In this document: positions 18,478 through 30,690 of the stretch, piece after piece
Numbering within the stretch: position 1 is the stretch's first letter
Layout of the letters: every line of letters starts with the position of its first letter
Assembly: GCF_037126465.1 (NCBI RefSeq)
Contig: NC_088201.1
Coordinates: 225,190,016-225,254,015 of the forward strand
Direction: 5' to 3'
DNA: 64,000 nucleotides
From: Ornithodoros turicata
Lineage: Eukaryota; Arthropoda; Arachnida; Ixodida; Argasidae
Program-made: the position numbers and the translations under genes
The notes under the pieces: model-generated
Told to the model about the DNA's origin: nothing
The model's input: the letters and a program-made list of their open reading frames with translations, nothing else
The model's database searches: none

Positions 18478-18985
18478 GTTTGTTGTGAGAAAAAAACAAA
18501 CAAACAAACAAAAAACAAGCGAAAGCGGACGGCGTCTGTCATCTAACATAGTGGGAGGTGACGTGAATAACGAAATAATATTGACATAATAATAATAAAG
18601 AGTAATTACAAATAATAATGAAATAAAACAATAAATACGCAGGCTGCAAAAAATAATCTGAGCCCATCAAGATTATATGGAGTGTTCATGATCGAAATGA
18701 TTAACAAACACAGGTCACACACACAAACACAAAGACGCAAAAGTCAAACACAAACGATTAACAAGCCGGCTTCTGCCTGGTTGACCTTTCCTTTTTGCCT
18801 GCCTTATTTTCGTAATAAACATATTCCCTCCCCCCCCCCCCAATCGAAATCCTGAAATACAACGATATACTTGTCATAAATTTTCGGCTAGCAGAGCGAT
18901 AACACATGTAACACTTAAAATTCGTAACATAGAGTTGTATTATTATTGCGGTACGGACACTGCCTCGCAATCCATTTAAAACCTT
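18478..18985 (-). mobile_element. LINE 3' UTR fragment, copy A
   Basis: Shares several blocks in order with 22065-22440: gacgtgaataa, aataaatacgcag, aaataatctgagcc, tcgaaatcctgaaa, cacttaaaattcgtaacat, ctgcctcgcaatcc. At the second site these follow a LINE C-terminal coding end, which identifies this as non-coding 3' sequence. The left end has (AAAC)n, the likely 3' tail read on the minus strand as (GTTT)n. Confidence 0.65.
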
Positions 18986-19409
18986 GTTCTTGATATAAAG
19001 AACAAACAAAACAAAACATACTGGTACCTGTTTCTAAGCACCCGTAAACTTAGTACTATGGTTGCTTAGAGTACATAGTATAATAAGTACCCGGGTACCA
19101 ATAAGTATATGACGGCCGTTTCTATTGGCACCGAGGATATTTCTAAACCCGTTTAATCCCGGCGAGTTTAGAAAAAAAAAAAAAGAATCAAAGATGCATG
19201 GGAGGACCGCGGGGCTCGCCCACATTATGCAAGTAGGAAATGGCATATATCTCCTGATTAGACTATCTCCGTCATCGGCGCACTGCAGGAAACGGAAGAA
19301 AGGCGAATTCCATTTGAAGAGGAAAAGTGAAAACGATTCTGCGCTTATCTTTTTTAAATATCTCGCCGGACACCTCGTCCTCCTTGCCTCGTTCGTTAGC
19401 GCGGTTCGG
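18986..19409. other. Upstream region of the cuticle-like gene
   Basis: No repeat recognised. It probably contains the gene's proximal control region but no specific site can be named. Confidence 0.35.
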
Positions 19410-19417
19410 TATAAAAA
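19410..19417 (+). promoter_or_regulatory. TATA box of the cuticle-like gene
   Basis: TATAAAAA lies 81 bp before the start codon. A cap-site-like TTCACAGT is about 30 bp downstream (near 19442), the expected spacing, leaving a 5' leader of about 50 nt. Confidence 0.75.
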
Positions 19418-19490
19418 CGGTCAGCGGGCCGTCCGAACTTCACAGTCTACTGCTTGCCCTTCTTGCAGAGCACAACCAGTACACAGCAAC

Positions 19491-21252
19491 ATGAACGCTT
19501 TCGTGAGTATCCCAGCTGAAATGGAAATAGTACGACGCGTTCGCAGTGCCGTGTCGGGGACAGTAGGTGTCAGCGTAGGCGTAAAAGTCCAAGATTTTCT
19601 TCCCTCTTTTGTTTTTTTTCTTCAGTTTTCTATGTGGGAAGGGGTATCAATAATTCTATGGTTCTTGTACATACCGAGCTTAGTCGTGGTGGTGCCGTTG
19701 TCGGCTTCACAGAGGTGGGCAACGTCACGGCTGCTGCCGCACTCGGGGAATGTGCGTCCAGGGCCGACTTCTAAGGAAACTGCGCCGACATATGTCGTCT
19801 GAAAGCGTCTGAGGATAACCCAGGAAAAACCCCAGACAGCACAGCCGGCACCGGGATTTGAACCCGGGTACCTTCCAGTCTCGACGTCACACGGTCAGCA
19901 AGCTATCCACTGAGCCACGAGAGCTGGTTAAGCGTAGTCGTGATCCAGTATGAAGAGTGAGAAGGCGCATCTGTTGTTCTCGACCACTGGAGCTTATTGA
20001 GTACTGCTGAACTGATTGATTGAGATATTATTAAGTTATTAATAACATTCAACCCAATTCCCCGTGAAGTCATCCCAAGGCGCACGATCTCCTTTGGACA
20101 GCGTGGTGCCACATCAGGACGATGATATAATCGCCTCACCGCAACGGGTTACTTATTACCTAAACTTCGCTTTAAAAAAGTCGCTCATTTTACGCACATT
20201 TATGAATAGGTCTGATCACAAAGCATATCGTAAAACAGAATATTCAACTCCAGATTCAATTCAAAGGCGTTATTGATATAGTTGATTCCTGCCTTTTAAG
20301 GATTTATTTATTTGATGAATATAATTTCGTTTGGTCTCGCCAGGCTCACAGTTTTAGCGTCTGGGTCCTCATTTATATTGCGTGCAATATTTCATGTCGC
20401 CGCACCACGGCCAACAATGGCATAGAGTATCTCCCCCGGCGATGTAGCTCGCGAATCATCAATATTAAACTAAATTTGTTGTTGCCGTTTTACAGTATAA
20501 TTTTACAGTAGAACTGCATACGTCACACACTTTTTAACGCTATGTTGCAGGTCATTGCCTTCAGCGCCCTCGTGGCCTGTGCCGCTGCCGGCGGAAAGGG
20601 TGGATTCGGAGGCGGATATGGTTACGGAGGTGGTCTTGGCTACGGTGGCGGTCTCGGCTACGGTGGTGGTCTCGGCTACGGTGGCGGACTTGGCGGAGCT
20701 GGGTTCGGCGGCGCTGGATTCGGAGGCGCTGGTTTCGGCGGTGCTGGCTTCGGAGGCGCTGGATTCGGCGGTGCTGGTCTCGGTGGTGCTGCCGGTCTCG
20801 GTCTCGCTGCTGGCCTCGGCGCTGGAGTCGGCGTCGGAGTTGGTGGCACTCTTGTCGGCGGCGGAGTCGCCAGCGCCCCACGTCTCGTCGGTGTCGGACG
20901 CGCTGTCGCCGAACCCGTTGCCACCGTTTCCGTTGTCAGGCAACCCGTTGTCAGGCAGCACCACGTCACTCGCCAGGTCGTCAACTACGTCAGGGCTCCA
21001 GTTACCACCGTCTCCCACAACGTCAGGCCAGTTGTCCTCAACCACGCTGGTGGTTTTGGAGGTGCCGGTTTCGGAGGCGCCGGTTTCGGAGCTGGTGCCG
21101 GTGCTGGTCTCGGCGCTGGTGTCGGAGGATACGGTCTCGCCGGAGGCTACGGAGGTGGATACGGTGGCAAGGGCGCCGTCGCCGTCGGCTACGGAGGTGG
21201 ATATGGCGGCAAGGGCGCCGTCGCTGTCGGCTACGGTGGCAAGGGATGGTAG
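19491..21252 (+). CDS. Glycine-rich secreted cuticle-like protein (2 exons: 19491-19502, 20551-21252)
   Basis: Exon 1 codes only MNAF and ends at GTGAGT; the acceptor is TTGCAG at 20545-20550. Joined, 237 residues begin MNAFVIAFSALVACAAAGGK, a signal peptide cut by a phase-0 intron, which is the usual layout of arthropod cuticle genes. The mature part has GYGGGLGYGGG repeats (about residues 20-50), GGAGF repeats (about 52-75), a Gly/Ala/Val stretch, a non-repetitive middle rich in Val, Arg and His (about 115-165, with VVRQPVVRQHHV), then GGAGF and two GYGGGYGGKGAVAV repeats and a final GKGW. I see no chitin-binding R&R consensus. The likely role is structural, in cuticle or an extracellular matrix, but silk- or cement-like use is possible. 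A SINE lies in the intron. Confidence 0.85.
19752..19928 (-). mobile_element. tRNA-derived SINE in the intron, 3'-truncated
   Basis: Minus strand. Head ccagctctcgtggctcagtg with B box GGTTCAAATCC, body ctgtgctgtctggggttttt. It ends near the gtcggccctggacg motif, short of the usual 3' part. It sits inside the intron of the cuticle-like gene, antisense to it. Confidence 0.85.
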
Positions 21253-21463
21253 ATTGTAATTTGGAAAGGGTGAAAAGCATGCAGTGTGCATGATATCATT
21301 GTGGAAGGTCGAGTGGTAAAAATTAGACGATAGGTTTTCAATTTGAAAATGGCGTGATTTCGTATGAATGACATGCGCTTTCCATCCACCATTATGTGCA
21401 GATCATGTGTGCAGTAGTTGTATATTTTTTTGACATCATCGAAATCATGGCAGTGCGAAGTGG

Positions 21464-21469
21464 AATAAA
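21464..21469 (+). terminator. Poly(A) signal of the cuticle-like gene
   Basis: AATAAA 212 bp after the stop codon at 21250-21252. A cleavage site near 21480-21490 would give a 3' UTR of about 235 nt. Confidence 0.75.
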
Positions 21470-21526
21470 GTCAGACGATGTGTAATTAACAGAGTCGTTG
21501 TGTTTCTTCTACCAAACCGACCAACC

Positions 21527-21786
21527 CGGCATCGGTGGCTCAGTCGGTAGCGCGCTCGCCTAGTGGTCCCAAAGGTTGCGGGATCGAACCCTGCCGATAT
21601 TCAACCTTATGGCAGGGTACAAGTTGCTTTGACACGCCCCGTTCTGCGAGGGGACGGTCAATACAGTGTTGGCGAACCCCCCCAGAACCCCCCAGGTGGG
21701 GTACATTATTCCACACACTGACCACTGTGGCGTCGCTCATGACCACAATTTTCTCGCGACGTAAATTAATTCAATTAATTAATTAA
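21527..21786 (+). mobile_element. tRNA-derived SINE, second family
   Basis: Head cggtggctcagtcggtagcg (A box) and B box GGATCGAACCC, then a body with ttgacacgccccgttctg, gaaccccccaggtgggg and gtcgctcatgaccacaat, ending ctcgcgacgtaaattaatt. It differs from the ctgaggttttcc family. A 3' fragment of the same family is at 57287-57384. Confidence 0.85.
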
Positions 21787-22064
21787 ACCGACGGCCGTCT
21801 GGGTTTTGCCGCCTTTCAAAAAGGTCTCTCCGATCGATAAGGCTGCGCAAGTTGCATTCTATCAAACAGTGCAATACTTTTGTGTTCGCTTATCGCACGC
21901 CCTACGCACTTTCCTATTCGCTTCGTATTAGTGCGCTCTTACGTCTGGAAGAGTTCATGACCAGCTTTGCGCTGGCTGGAAATGGAGGCGGGGCAAGAGT
22001 GCAGCTACGTCATGCATTTCCCCAACAAAGCGCCTCACGGACGTAGTTTGTTTGCTTGTTTGTT

Positions 22065-22740
22065 TGTGTGTTATGAGAAAAAAAAAAAAGACGAAGGCGG
22101 CCGGCGTCATAGTGGAAGGTGACGTCAATAAAGACTTGACATCATTATAAATAATAATAAATTAAAATAATGAATGACTACAAATAATAATAAAATAAAA
22201 TAATAAATACGCAGCCCCGAAAATAATCTGAGCCAACAAGGATCATATGGGAGTATTTATAATCGAAAAGTTTAACAAATAGGGAATACGTCTATGTTAC
22301 CCATCGAAATCTTGAAACACAACTACACACTTTTCATAACTTTTCGCCTAGCGCAACTGCAACGCATGCAACACTTAAAATTCGTAACATATTGTTGTGT
22401 TATTATTGCTGTACAGACGCTGCCTCGCAATCCCTCACTGGAGGACACTACAGAACGGAGTGAGTATTTACAAAATACATGTGTAAATAGTGGCAACGAA
22501 ACACAAAACGACCGTGGTGTGAAATCACAGACTACAGCTCGACAAGAAAACACAAAACGAAAGAAAAAAAAATGCTGATGCACAGATTAGCGAGAATTGA
22601 ACTGTAAGTTAGTTTGTTGACGATGCGCTGATGAAAGGTAGGAGGAAATCAATGCCTGCTTGAAGTGTGTCATGGAAGTTTGTGAGACAATGGATTGGGG
22701 AAGCGAGTTCCACTCTCTTATATAGTGCGGGGAGCAAAGG
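22065..22740 (-). mobile_element. LINE 3' end, copy B
   Basis: The minus-strand reading from 22740 gives SPHYIREWNSLPQSIVSQTS followed by MTHFKQALISSYLSS, the usual C-terminal end of L2/CR1/RTE-like ORF2 (REWNSLP then FKxxL). About 550 bp of 3' UTR follow to 22065, where TTTG repeats (plus strand) suggest a short tandem-repeat tail. The 3' UTR matches 18478-18985 in the same orientation. Confidence 0.75.
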
Positions 22741-23133
22741 ATGTATCATATATTAATGTTCGACAGAGAGGGCGATTTAGTTTAAAGTAGTGGTCTAGTC
22801 GTGATGAGATGTGTACTGCAGACGTCAGGAATTCAGTAACGGCGCTGCAAGCAACGGAAGCCAGCCGGCAGCTTTACGTCATAAAGACGTCAGTCCGATA
22901 TAGCGTTTACGATTTGCGTTTCCAAGAAACGCAAACTCCCTAAACTTCCTAACTCCCTAACAAATGTAGCGTATCACCTGGTAGTGGGTAAAATGGTAAA
23001 AGGCAGCAGGCCGAACACAGCGCAAGTTACCTAAGCCAAAGTGAAACAAACGCTCTCACATGGCCTCTTACAATGCTCAGACTCAGCAGAGTTAATAATT
23101 GGGTGTTTACTCGCGAGACAACTGAGATCTCAG
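22741..23133. other. Unassigned stretch
   Basis: No gene or repeat recognised. Confidence 0.35.
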
Positions 23134-23897
23134 CAGAGTTGTACACGTTACTTGAAAAAAGTAATTGATTACAATCACTGTTACTACGACGCGAAAAGTA
23201 ATTCTTTACTGTTACAAATTACTTCATCACAAATGTAATACGTTACCGATTAAAAATGTAACGCGTTACTTTTACCGTTACTTTTAAATTGTGAGCCATA
23301 CCAAAGCCAACAAGCCTGCGGTGAATGCAACCATGCGGCTCTTGCTGCAAATTCTAATATGAGACACCAACGTACATGATAAGTGAAATTCACAAACACG
23401 TTTGAAAGCAACATACAAAACATATACACGCGTTTATTACAGGTTTATATGCACACATAAAACAACATCGAAACATCCACGTCGAAACATGCGCGTCGTT
23501 TTGTTACTATTGCTATGTTCAGCCCGCACAATGTACCAATACAGTCACCTATTTTACTGTTGCACCAGTAGGTCGCGGTTTTACGGGATTATAATATTAC
23601 TGCGGTGTGCATGGAACACGTGTGGACTAGAGACTGCCGCCACAGTGACCTCTACGTCATTGCTTCAGTCGAACTCGTGGTGGAACAGAAGTACAGATTG
23701 GCTTGGAAAAGCATTGCCATTGTTGACACAAGGTTAAAAAAGTAATCGATTAGTCAGTAACTGATTACCGAAAACTGGAATCAGATTACTTGGAAAATTA
23801 CTTGCTCACAAACTTAATTGATTACGTTAAAAGATACTGAAAAAAGTAACTGATTACTAGTAACACAATTACTAGTAACGCGTTAGGTACAACTCTG
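23134..23897. mobile_element. hAT-like non-autonomous element, 764 bp
   Basis: Inverted ends CAGAGTTGTAC. Both subterminal regions are packed with GTAACGCGTTAC- and AAGTAATTGATTAC-like repeats, as in hAT elements. The flanks share only CTCAG, so the target duplication is imperfect. The centre has no transposase. Confidence 0.75.
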
Positions 23898-25490
23898 GCT
23901 CAGAGACACCGTGTATAATATTGCGCTAAAATTCGCAGCCATCGCAATCATTTACAATTGAACTTCGTAGCTATTGAACTAGCGCCTTGGCAGCCGTGCC
24001 TTTGTTGTCATTATACCTTGAATCCAACTGTCTGTAACGTTTTGCACCATGATATACGTTACACGCAATGGTTTTGTTTGCTCGTTTTTCGAAATTGTTT
24101 TTACAGCGAGAGCTGTATCTGCGGACTTAAGCTTCGGATAGCGTGCCTGCGCCGTGTGTTGCAGGTATCTTATTTTTATTTTAGTTGCAGTTTTCAGGTG
24201 ACCATGAACGGCCAAAGGGCCTCCCTAATGATGCACCATACAAACAATCAACACTAAAGAAATGATAATAACGAATAAATTGAAAACACACCGCAATTAC
24301 ATCAGGAAAAAACGAAAGGACTGGCACCGACAAAAGACAAACTATAAAGTTAGTAACGTGTGAGCTGGCTTAGCTTAGGACCTGCCGTGGAAGAGTCATC
24401 GAAGTTGGCGTATACGACGCCGTATAAGCCACCATTGAAAAAAAAAAAGTAATGAGAGCTATACACATATTGGGGGGCCTCAAATAAGGCGATTTCTCGT
24501 AAGTACTACCAGAGAGACATCAAAATGTATCGCGGCGCGGTGAGTCACGGAAGAAGCGCTCGGCAACGGTGACGTGATGTGACGCAGGGTATCACGTGAG
24601 GTGTGGTGATGCAGGTGGCGGGAGTGAAAAGGTCAATACGCCAGGACTTTCGCGAGGATGGCTCCGCTGAGGAACGTTCTTAGTGATGGTAAGGGTCTAG
24701 TCTTTTGCACTTGCAATACGAACTCGTTCAGAAAAGATTGTAAAGATTCCTAAGCATCTGAACAGAGTTCGAGTTTGTAAGAGATAATTTCGAAATAATA
24801 ACACCGAAACAGAGAGAAAGAATCGTGTTAAAGTCTGCCCACAATGCACAGCGACACAGCTCTCGCTGTATTTCAGTCGATAGCACCAAAGGATGCGTAG
24901 CTACTCGGATTTTTTCTTGTGGAACATGTAAAACATCAAAAATGCTAGACATTTTATAGGCTCCTCCTGATTATGTCATATCTGGCTTCCTACACCTAAT
25001 CCCTGCAGTTAATTTTCTTATTGTTAGCTTTTCTTTGCCAAACTAGACCTTAGGTATCAAATTTTTCATCTGACATGTATTTGTATTTTGTGACCGCTTA
25101 CAGAATCGTCCTAGCAGTCCTACACTTGATACTGTTGTTGACGTGTACTATAAAGTCAAAATAAAAATCCAAAATATGTGTGTGTCATGCTTTTAGCGCT
25201 GAGACGGGGGCGGATTATCGATTTTAAGTAACTTCCTATTTATCGTACATAAAATTGCGCTAGAATAGACGACCACAGAGTAGACGTAGACAGGACGAGC
25301 GCTTTCCTATCTACATCCTAATTATCTTCTGCCATGCAATCAAGCGTCAGTTCTGAGACAAAACGGTTATGCAATACGATGCTGAAAGCGATAAGATCCA
25401 CCACAGTGCTGGGGCCGAAAGATGGACAAAGGACGAGACGGGGAACGACACACAACACCTGCACTGAACCGCCAACCAAACAGTGCCCTC
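23898..25490. other. Unassigned stretch with one candidate first exon
   Basis: No repeat recognised. At 24658-24688 an ATG in good context opens MAPLRNVLSD and meets a GTAAGG donor; a possible acceptor (ttacag) near 25105 leads quickly to a stop and an AATAAA near 25160. This could be a chance combination. Confidence 0.3.
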
Positions 25491-25918
25491 CAGGGTGTCT
25501 ACCAAATTGCAGCCTCCAAATTCCCCGACTTTTCCAGGTTTTCACTGACTATTTCGAGCGAATTACCTGACAAAAAAAAAAGAACTTGGTGCCTGCTTCC
25601 TATACGTTTTAATACCACATCCAACATAATAGAGACCATTTATTAGGTATTAGTGAGGCTACTCTACTTTTCTGCGTCAGAGCTTGTCATACTGTCGAAC
25701 TGCTACTCGCAGCAGTAACGTTGCAGGCGGCATCGCCGCTCAACCACCGGTCGCCATTCGCCATTCGCTGGGCATCATCACGGCACTTGTCTGCGATTTT
25801 CCCTGACTTGAGCTGCTTTTTGGCCAAATTCCCTGACAATCCCCGGACTTTTCCAGTCACATCAAAATTTCCTGACAATTCCCTGTTTTCCAGGTTTTCG
25901 AGGTTGGTAGACACACTG
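25491..25918. mobile_element. TIR element, 428 bp (TCTACCAA ends)
   Basis: Ends CAGGGTGTCTACCAA and, inverted, CAGTGTGTCTACCAA. Subterminal repeats are CCCCGACTTTTCCAGG, TTCCCTGACAAT and close variants. It resembles a widespread arthropod and fish DNA element with ends of this form. No ORF with transposase motifs. Confidence 0.7.
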
Positions 25919-26068
25919 TCCCTGATATGAAATTATCAACTTTGCTGGATAAGTGCATTGACGGCTTACTAACGCTGTTGCCTCCTCATCTTTTAATTTC
26001 TTTCGCCCCCGTTGATCAGCAATGCGCCTTCTTTTCGTACTTTTAAACAACACTGTGTTTTCTTCATA

Positions 26069-26895
26069 CAGAGTGTTTGCTATAACGTGTCCTTCAATTA
26101 TATGAAAAATCAAGTAATTGTACAAGGATGCCGCTTGCCGCATTGGTCTTTGCGGACACTTTTGCCACCGGGAAAGACCGATTTTATCGAATTTGAACTG
26201 CAATAAATTAAATTTTTAAAATTGATCTCGCTAATTTGCCAAGTCAGCCTCTAGTTTTTTCCAAGGGAAATGGAAAGCGCAAGTACGATTTACCCCGAAA
26301 CATCACTGAAGGCGTACACCAGCACCCAGCGGGAACACAATAAGAAAAAAAAGAAGAGAAAAAGCAAAAAGCGACGTTTTGGGACTCGCAAGTCGCCGGG
26401 CGCGCGCTAACACGCACGTTCAAGGAAAGAAGAGATACATGTGGAACGACAAGGATGCATCAGGCGTAAAAGGAAAGGGTGACCTTATCAGGGGTAGCAA
26501 CTTTTGCGGGGCGAGGGAATGTCAAGGAGGCGGAACAACGACCGCACACATTGCGCTGTAATACTCGCGCCCGGCGACTTAAGAGTCCCAAAGCGGGGCT
26601 TTTTGCATATTTTTTTCGTGTGTTCCCCCTGTGGTGCTGGACTCCTTTAGTGATGTTTCGGGGTAAATCGAACATGCGCCTTCCAGTTCCGTTGGAAAAA
26701 CGAGAGGTTGACTTGGCAAATTAGCGAGATCAATTTTAAAAATTCAATTTATTGCACTTCAAATTTGATAAAATCAGTCTTCCCAGGTGGCAAAAGTGCC
26801 GCAAAGACCAATGCAACTAGCGGCATCTTTGTACAATGTCTAAATTATTTTTAAAATATAATTCACGGACACCTTACGTTACAGCAAATAGCCTG
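26069..26895. mobile_element. Foldback element, 827 bp
   Basis: TA-flanked, with inverted ends CAGaGTGTTTGCTATAACG and CAGGCTATTTGCTGTAACG. The arms pair over about 330 bp (for example GACTTGGCAAATTAGCGAGA on one side and its complement on the other). The loop is near 26400-26560. Short-end relative of 13480-13692. Confidence 0.8.
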
Positions 26896-27450
26896 TATAG
26901 ATAGACGGCTCACATCCTTCCCAAATTAGCAAATGCTCCCCTGATGTACTATAATTTTTCTTCGACATAGCCGCATGCTCTTTTAGTCTAGCACGAACAC
27001 ACCTAGTTTTCTGGCCTATGTAAACCTTACCGGATTTTAGTGATAAATTTTGCAATCTTAGTCTCTCTCTTTTTTTTTATAACTTGACTCCTCAAGTAAC
27101 TAAGTGATTTTCCATTTCGAAGCGCTATCTCTACCCTGCATAATGCTCAGAAAATTCCTATAATCTATGGCCAGCCTTGTGTACATATCGTATAACGCTC
27201 ACGTTTCGTTCGTTATCTTTTTTTATCATTTAATTGTCCGAACACCCTATGGATTGTTCTCGTTAATTACTGTCCTTGGGAAAGCCGCTCGTCCAGATCT
27301 ACTAATCTCATTTTTGAAAACGCTCTCCATCCGATGTTCGTAAGACTTGCTTACAGCACTAAAACATCACGTTATATGCGGTGGCGTTTTTTTACTGTTG
27401 GCCGGTTTTACGTCAGTTCAGGCAGGGAGGTCCCATCGACCTCTTGAATT
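26896..27450. other. Unassigned stretch
   Basis: Nothing recognised. Confidence 0.35.
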
Positions 27451-30068
27451 TTTTTAGAAGCTCATCGTACATGATGACCAACAGCTGTAAAATGAATAAT
27501 TTCTACGGAATAGTTTTCGCGCAAAAAAATCCAGGAAATCCGGCCCTGAATTCGAGAGTTTCAGTTTTGCCGTGTTTGCACGTGTATATCTCCCGAGTCT
27601 TAAAAGATACTGCAGTGAATTTTTTTTATGCCTTAGTATGCCTACAGGCCAGCAGTCCGAGCGCAAATTTTGGCAAGAGCAACGCTCTGTGATATGAAAA
27701 ATGGCGAACATGCTCTCCCGTGCGGTTTTGTTCCAACTTCGACGCGTGATTTCTCTGACTGTAGATATTCCTCACCAGCCTATTTGGTATAACTTCACTC
27801 AGCTTTTAATGCTCTTTCATCTGGTATATATATATATCGTGCGTATACCCCCTACAGGTATCTGCTGAAACAGGCAAATGTTAAGGTATATTTCGAAAGA
27901 ACAAGGATTTTGAGCGCCCGTTTCTCGAAGAGGCCCTTTTTTATTTCTTTGATACTTTGCCAGGACATGGCCCAATGTTATACCTTTCAGCTTACGTAAA
28001 AAAAATTCTGCTTCAAAAGGCGTACACTGGCGATTAGCACGTTAAAACGCGGCCCTAGTTTGCGTGCGTACGTGTCGGAGCCCGGCTGTCTGTGGCCTCC
28101 CTCCGGGCGGCCACAGACATCCCTCATGGCGGGCCTCCTGTCGATGCTCCCTTTGTTTGAGCAAGGTTGTCTGGCCTTAGCCTTACCTGAGCTATTCGTC
28201 GGCAAACTTTTGACGTCCTTCTGAAGAAATAATTGGCTTCTGGGAGTTAGTGATCTCCAACAAATCATCAGAATGAGAACCTACGTTGCCGTAAAGTCGT
28301 ATTTCAAAGGCTAGGTCAAAAATGGTCAGCGAAGGTATGGTCACTCTGGCAAGCTCCGTACACGGTGATACCAATACTGTGCAAATAAATATCGAGTTAG
28401 AAATTGCTTTCGCCAGGGATCCCGCAAGTTCGTGCGAAGCTTGCATTACTTCATTTTACAATATTTTTAAGTTATGCAGAGGGCTTTTAGCACAAAATGC
28501 GTGTTCTGTGCTGAACTTGCACCAGTACATTTCTTCTCATAGCTAGGGAAGTGGGCGCCTTCTCGCATTTGTCATAGTAACATCAGATACGTTCAGAGCA
28601 GAGCCATACGGGAGACGCACCTAATGCACTTCGATTTCGCTCAAAACTGGACCAGTAGCCATGCCTAGCGAAATACAAGCGTGCCACTGCGGGAAACAGA
28701 TTTCCATATTCACATGTGTGGTAACAGCTGGCACGGAAACGCACAGTTTTGGTGTGGTGAGCGAAGACTTCTGTCACGATTCAGCACAGTCACTGTTAGC
28801 TTCCATAGCTATTGAAGAATGTCTTGACGAGAATGTTCCTCTTGCAGCTAATGATTTACGTGTCAGATGGAGCGGCGAGACATTTTAAAAATCGGCATAG
28901 GCTCTATGAGCTCTCCAAATCTACTTTTGCGAGCGCGACATGGCTGTTCAAGAACAGGCCACGGCAAAAGTGCGTGTGACAGGATCGGTGCACAGGATCG
29001 GGGTGACAGGAATCAGGCACCATGCACCATGCCACGACACCTAACTTGCGTTCACTCGAGCAAGACGTCATCTTAGAGTCACAAGATGTGATAACGTGCT
29101 TGCCAAAACACCTAACGCGCGTCCATTTACTCCACGTACGGGCTGAGGACGTGGCTTTTTTTAGAATGCAAAAGAAAAAGCAATGGGTACACCTATACCG
29201 CATCAGAGTGGCAAACAGGGTTCGCATGCGTGGCAAAGCAAGACACCGGAGAGTCTAGGCCGTGAAACATTTACAGCTAGTACCATGGACAGTGGGTGCA
29301 GAAGAGCGACGTCTTCATAGAAAGTGAGTAAAATAATTTGTCGCTGTTATTGCAAAATACTGCTTTTTCGCAGTCTTATATCGGTATATATTATAGCAGT
29401 AAATATATCGACATAAACTACCACTTTTGATTACACAAAGTTGTCCTTTCTTGTACGACATGGACAGGAGGCCCGCCACCCCGCGGTACCGGCAGCCGGG
29501 CTCCGACAAGTACGCACGCAGGCCGCATTTTAACGGGCTAATCGCCAGTGTACGTCTTTTGAAGCAGAATTTTTTTACGTAAGATGAAAGGTTTAACAGC
29601 GGGCCGTATCCTGGCTTAATATAAATGAAATAAAAAGGGGCCTTTGCAAGAAACGGACGCTCAAAATCCTTGTTTTTTTTAAATATACCTTAACATTTGC
29701 CTGTTTCAGCAGATATATAGCAGGGGGTATACGCACGATATATATACCAGATGAAAGACCATTAAATGCTGAGTGAAGTGATATCAAATAGGCTGGTGAG
29801 AAATATCTACAGTCAGAGAAATTATGCGTCGAAGTTGGAACAAAACCGCACGAGAGAGCATGTTCGCCATTTTTTGTATTACAGAGCGTTGCTCTTACCC
29901 GCCAAAATTTGCGCTCGGACTGCTGGCCTGTAGGCATACTAAAGCATAAAAAAAAATTAACTGCAGTATCTTTTAAGACTCGGGAGATATACGCGTGCAA
30001 ACACGGCAAAACTGAAACACTCGAATTTAGGGCCGGATGTTGGTCATCATGTACGATGAGCTTCTAAA
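27451..30068. mobile_element. Large foldback element with 0.6-0.7-kb arms
   Basis: Left arm 27451-28143 is the inverse of right arm 29461-30068: shared blocks include GAAGCTCATCGTACATGATG, the segment CTCCCGAGTCTTAAAAGATA, GGTATACGCACG, and GTCGGAGCCCGGCTG. The left arm has an extra stretch of about 55 bp near 27480-27535. The 1.3-kb centre holds a 75-codon open frame (28661-28888, plus strand, starting MPSEIQACHCGKQ) that I cannot assign. Non-autonomous, or carrying captured host sequence. Confidence 0.8.
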
Positions 30069-30690
30069 TATATATAAAAAAAAATGAATCTTAGATCTTA
30101 GATCCCATTCAGACTCCCTTCATTTGTTTATACTTTATTGCTAACCTCAATCACGGTTGCTTCCAGATATACAGGGTCCTTCACGCAAAGTGAGCCAAAG
30201 TTTAAAAAAAAATGGTTCATCGCACACCAAAAAGACGGACTGCAACGTGTTACCGGTTGTGAGAGGTTACTCAAACTATTTTTTGTTTTGTAATCCATGA
30301 ATTAATTAAGTGAAATTAAGCAGTCAGGTTTTTAATTATAAGGATTAGAGCCAAAATGTGAATGAGAAAACTCGTAGCAAGCGATGAAACGACACGAAAC
30401 CCGTTGATTGCAAATTTGTACCTCTAACGGACCCGTTTTCTTCCCGGCTCCAAAGACTAAGATTTGGGGTTTGCAAAAAACCGACGCGGGACCTGAAGCA
30501 GACGCGCAAGGAGCCAAAATTTCAAAATGTCAACGAGAACTGTGACTAGTCTTCGTTCGATAAAGGCTGGTTTAGAGTCCTACGGAGCGGGGCGTAACGA
30601 CGCGCGGCGCAAGGCCGTGCATCGCGAGCCGCCGCCGGTGAGTTCATAGTGCGACGACACTCGGCGAAGCGGGGCGCGGTGGCAACGCGC

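Noticed and set aside
20503..21291. A 262-codon minus-strand Ser/Thr/Ala-rich frame and a plus-strand 234-codon frame over the cuticle gene
   Set aside because: They are shadows of the glycine-rich repeat coding sequence in other frames; only the GGYG frame has a signal peptide and splice sites.
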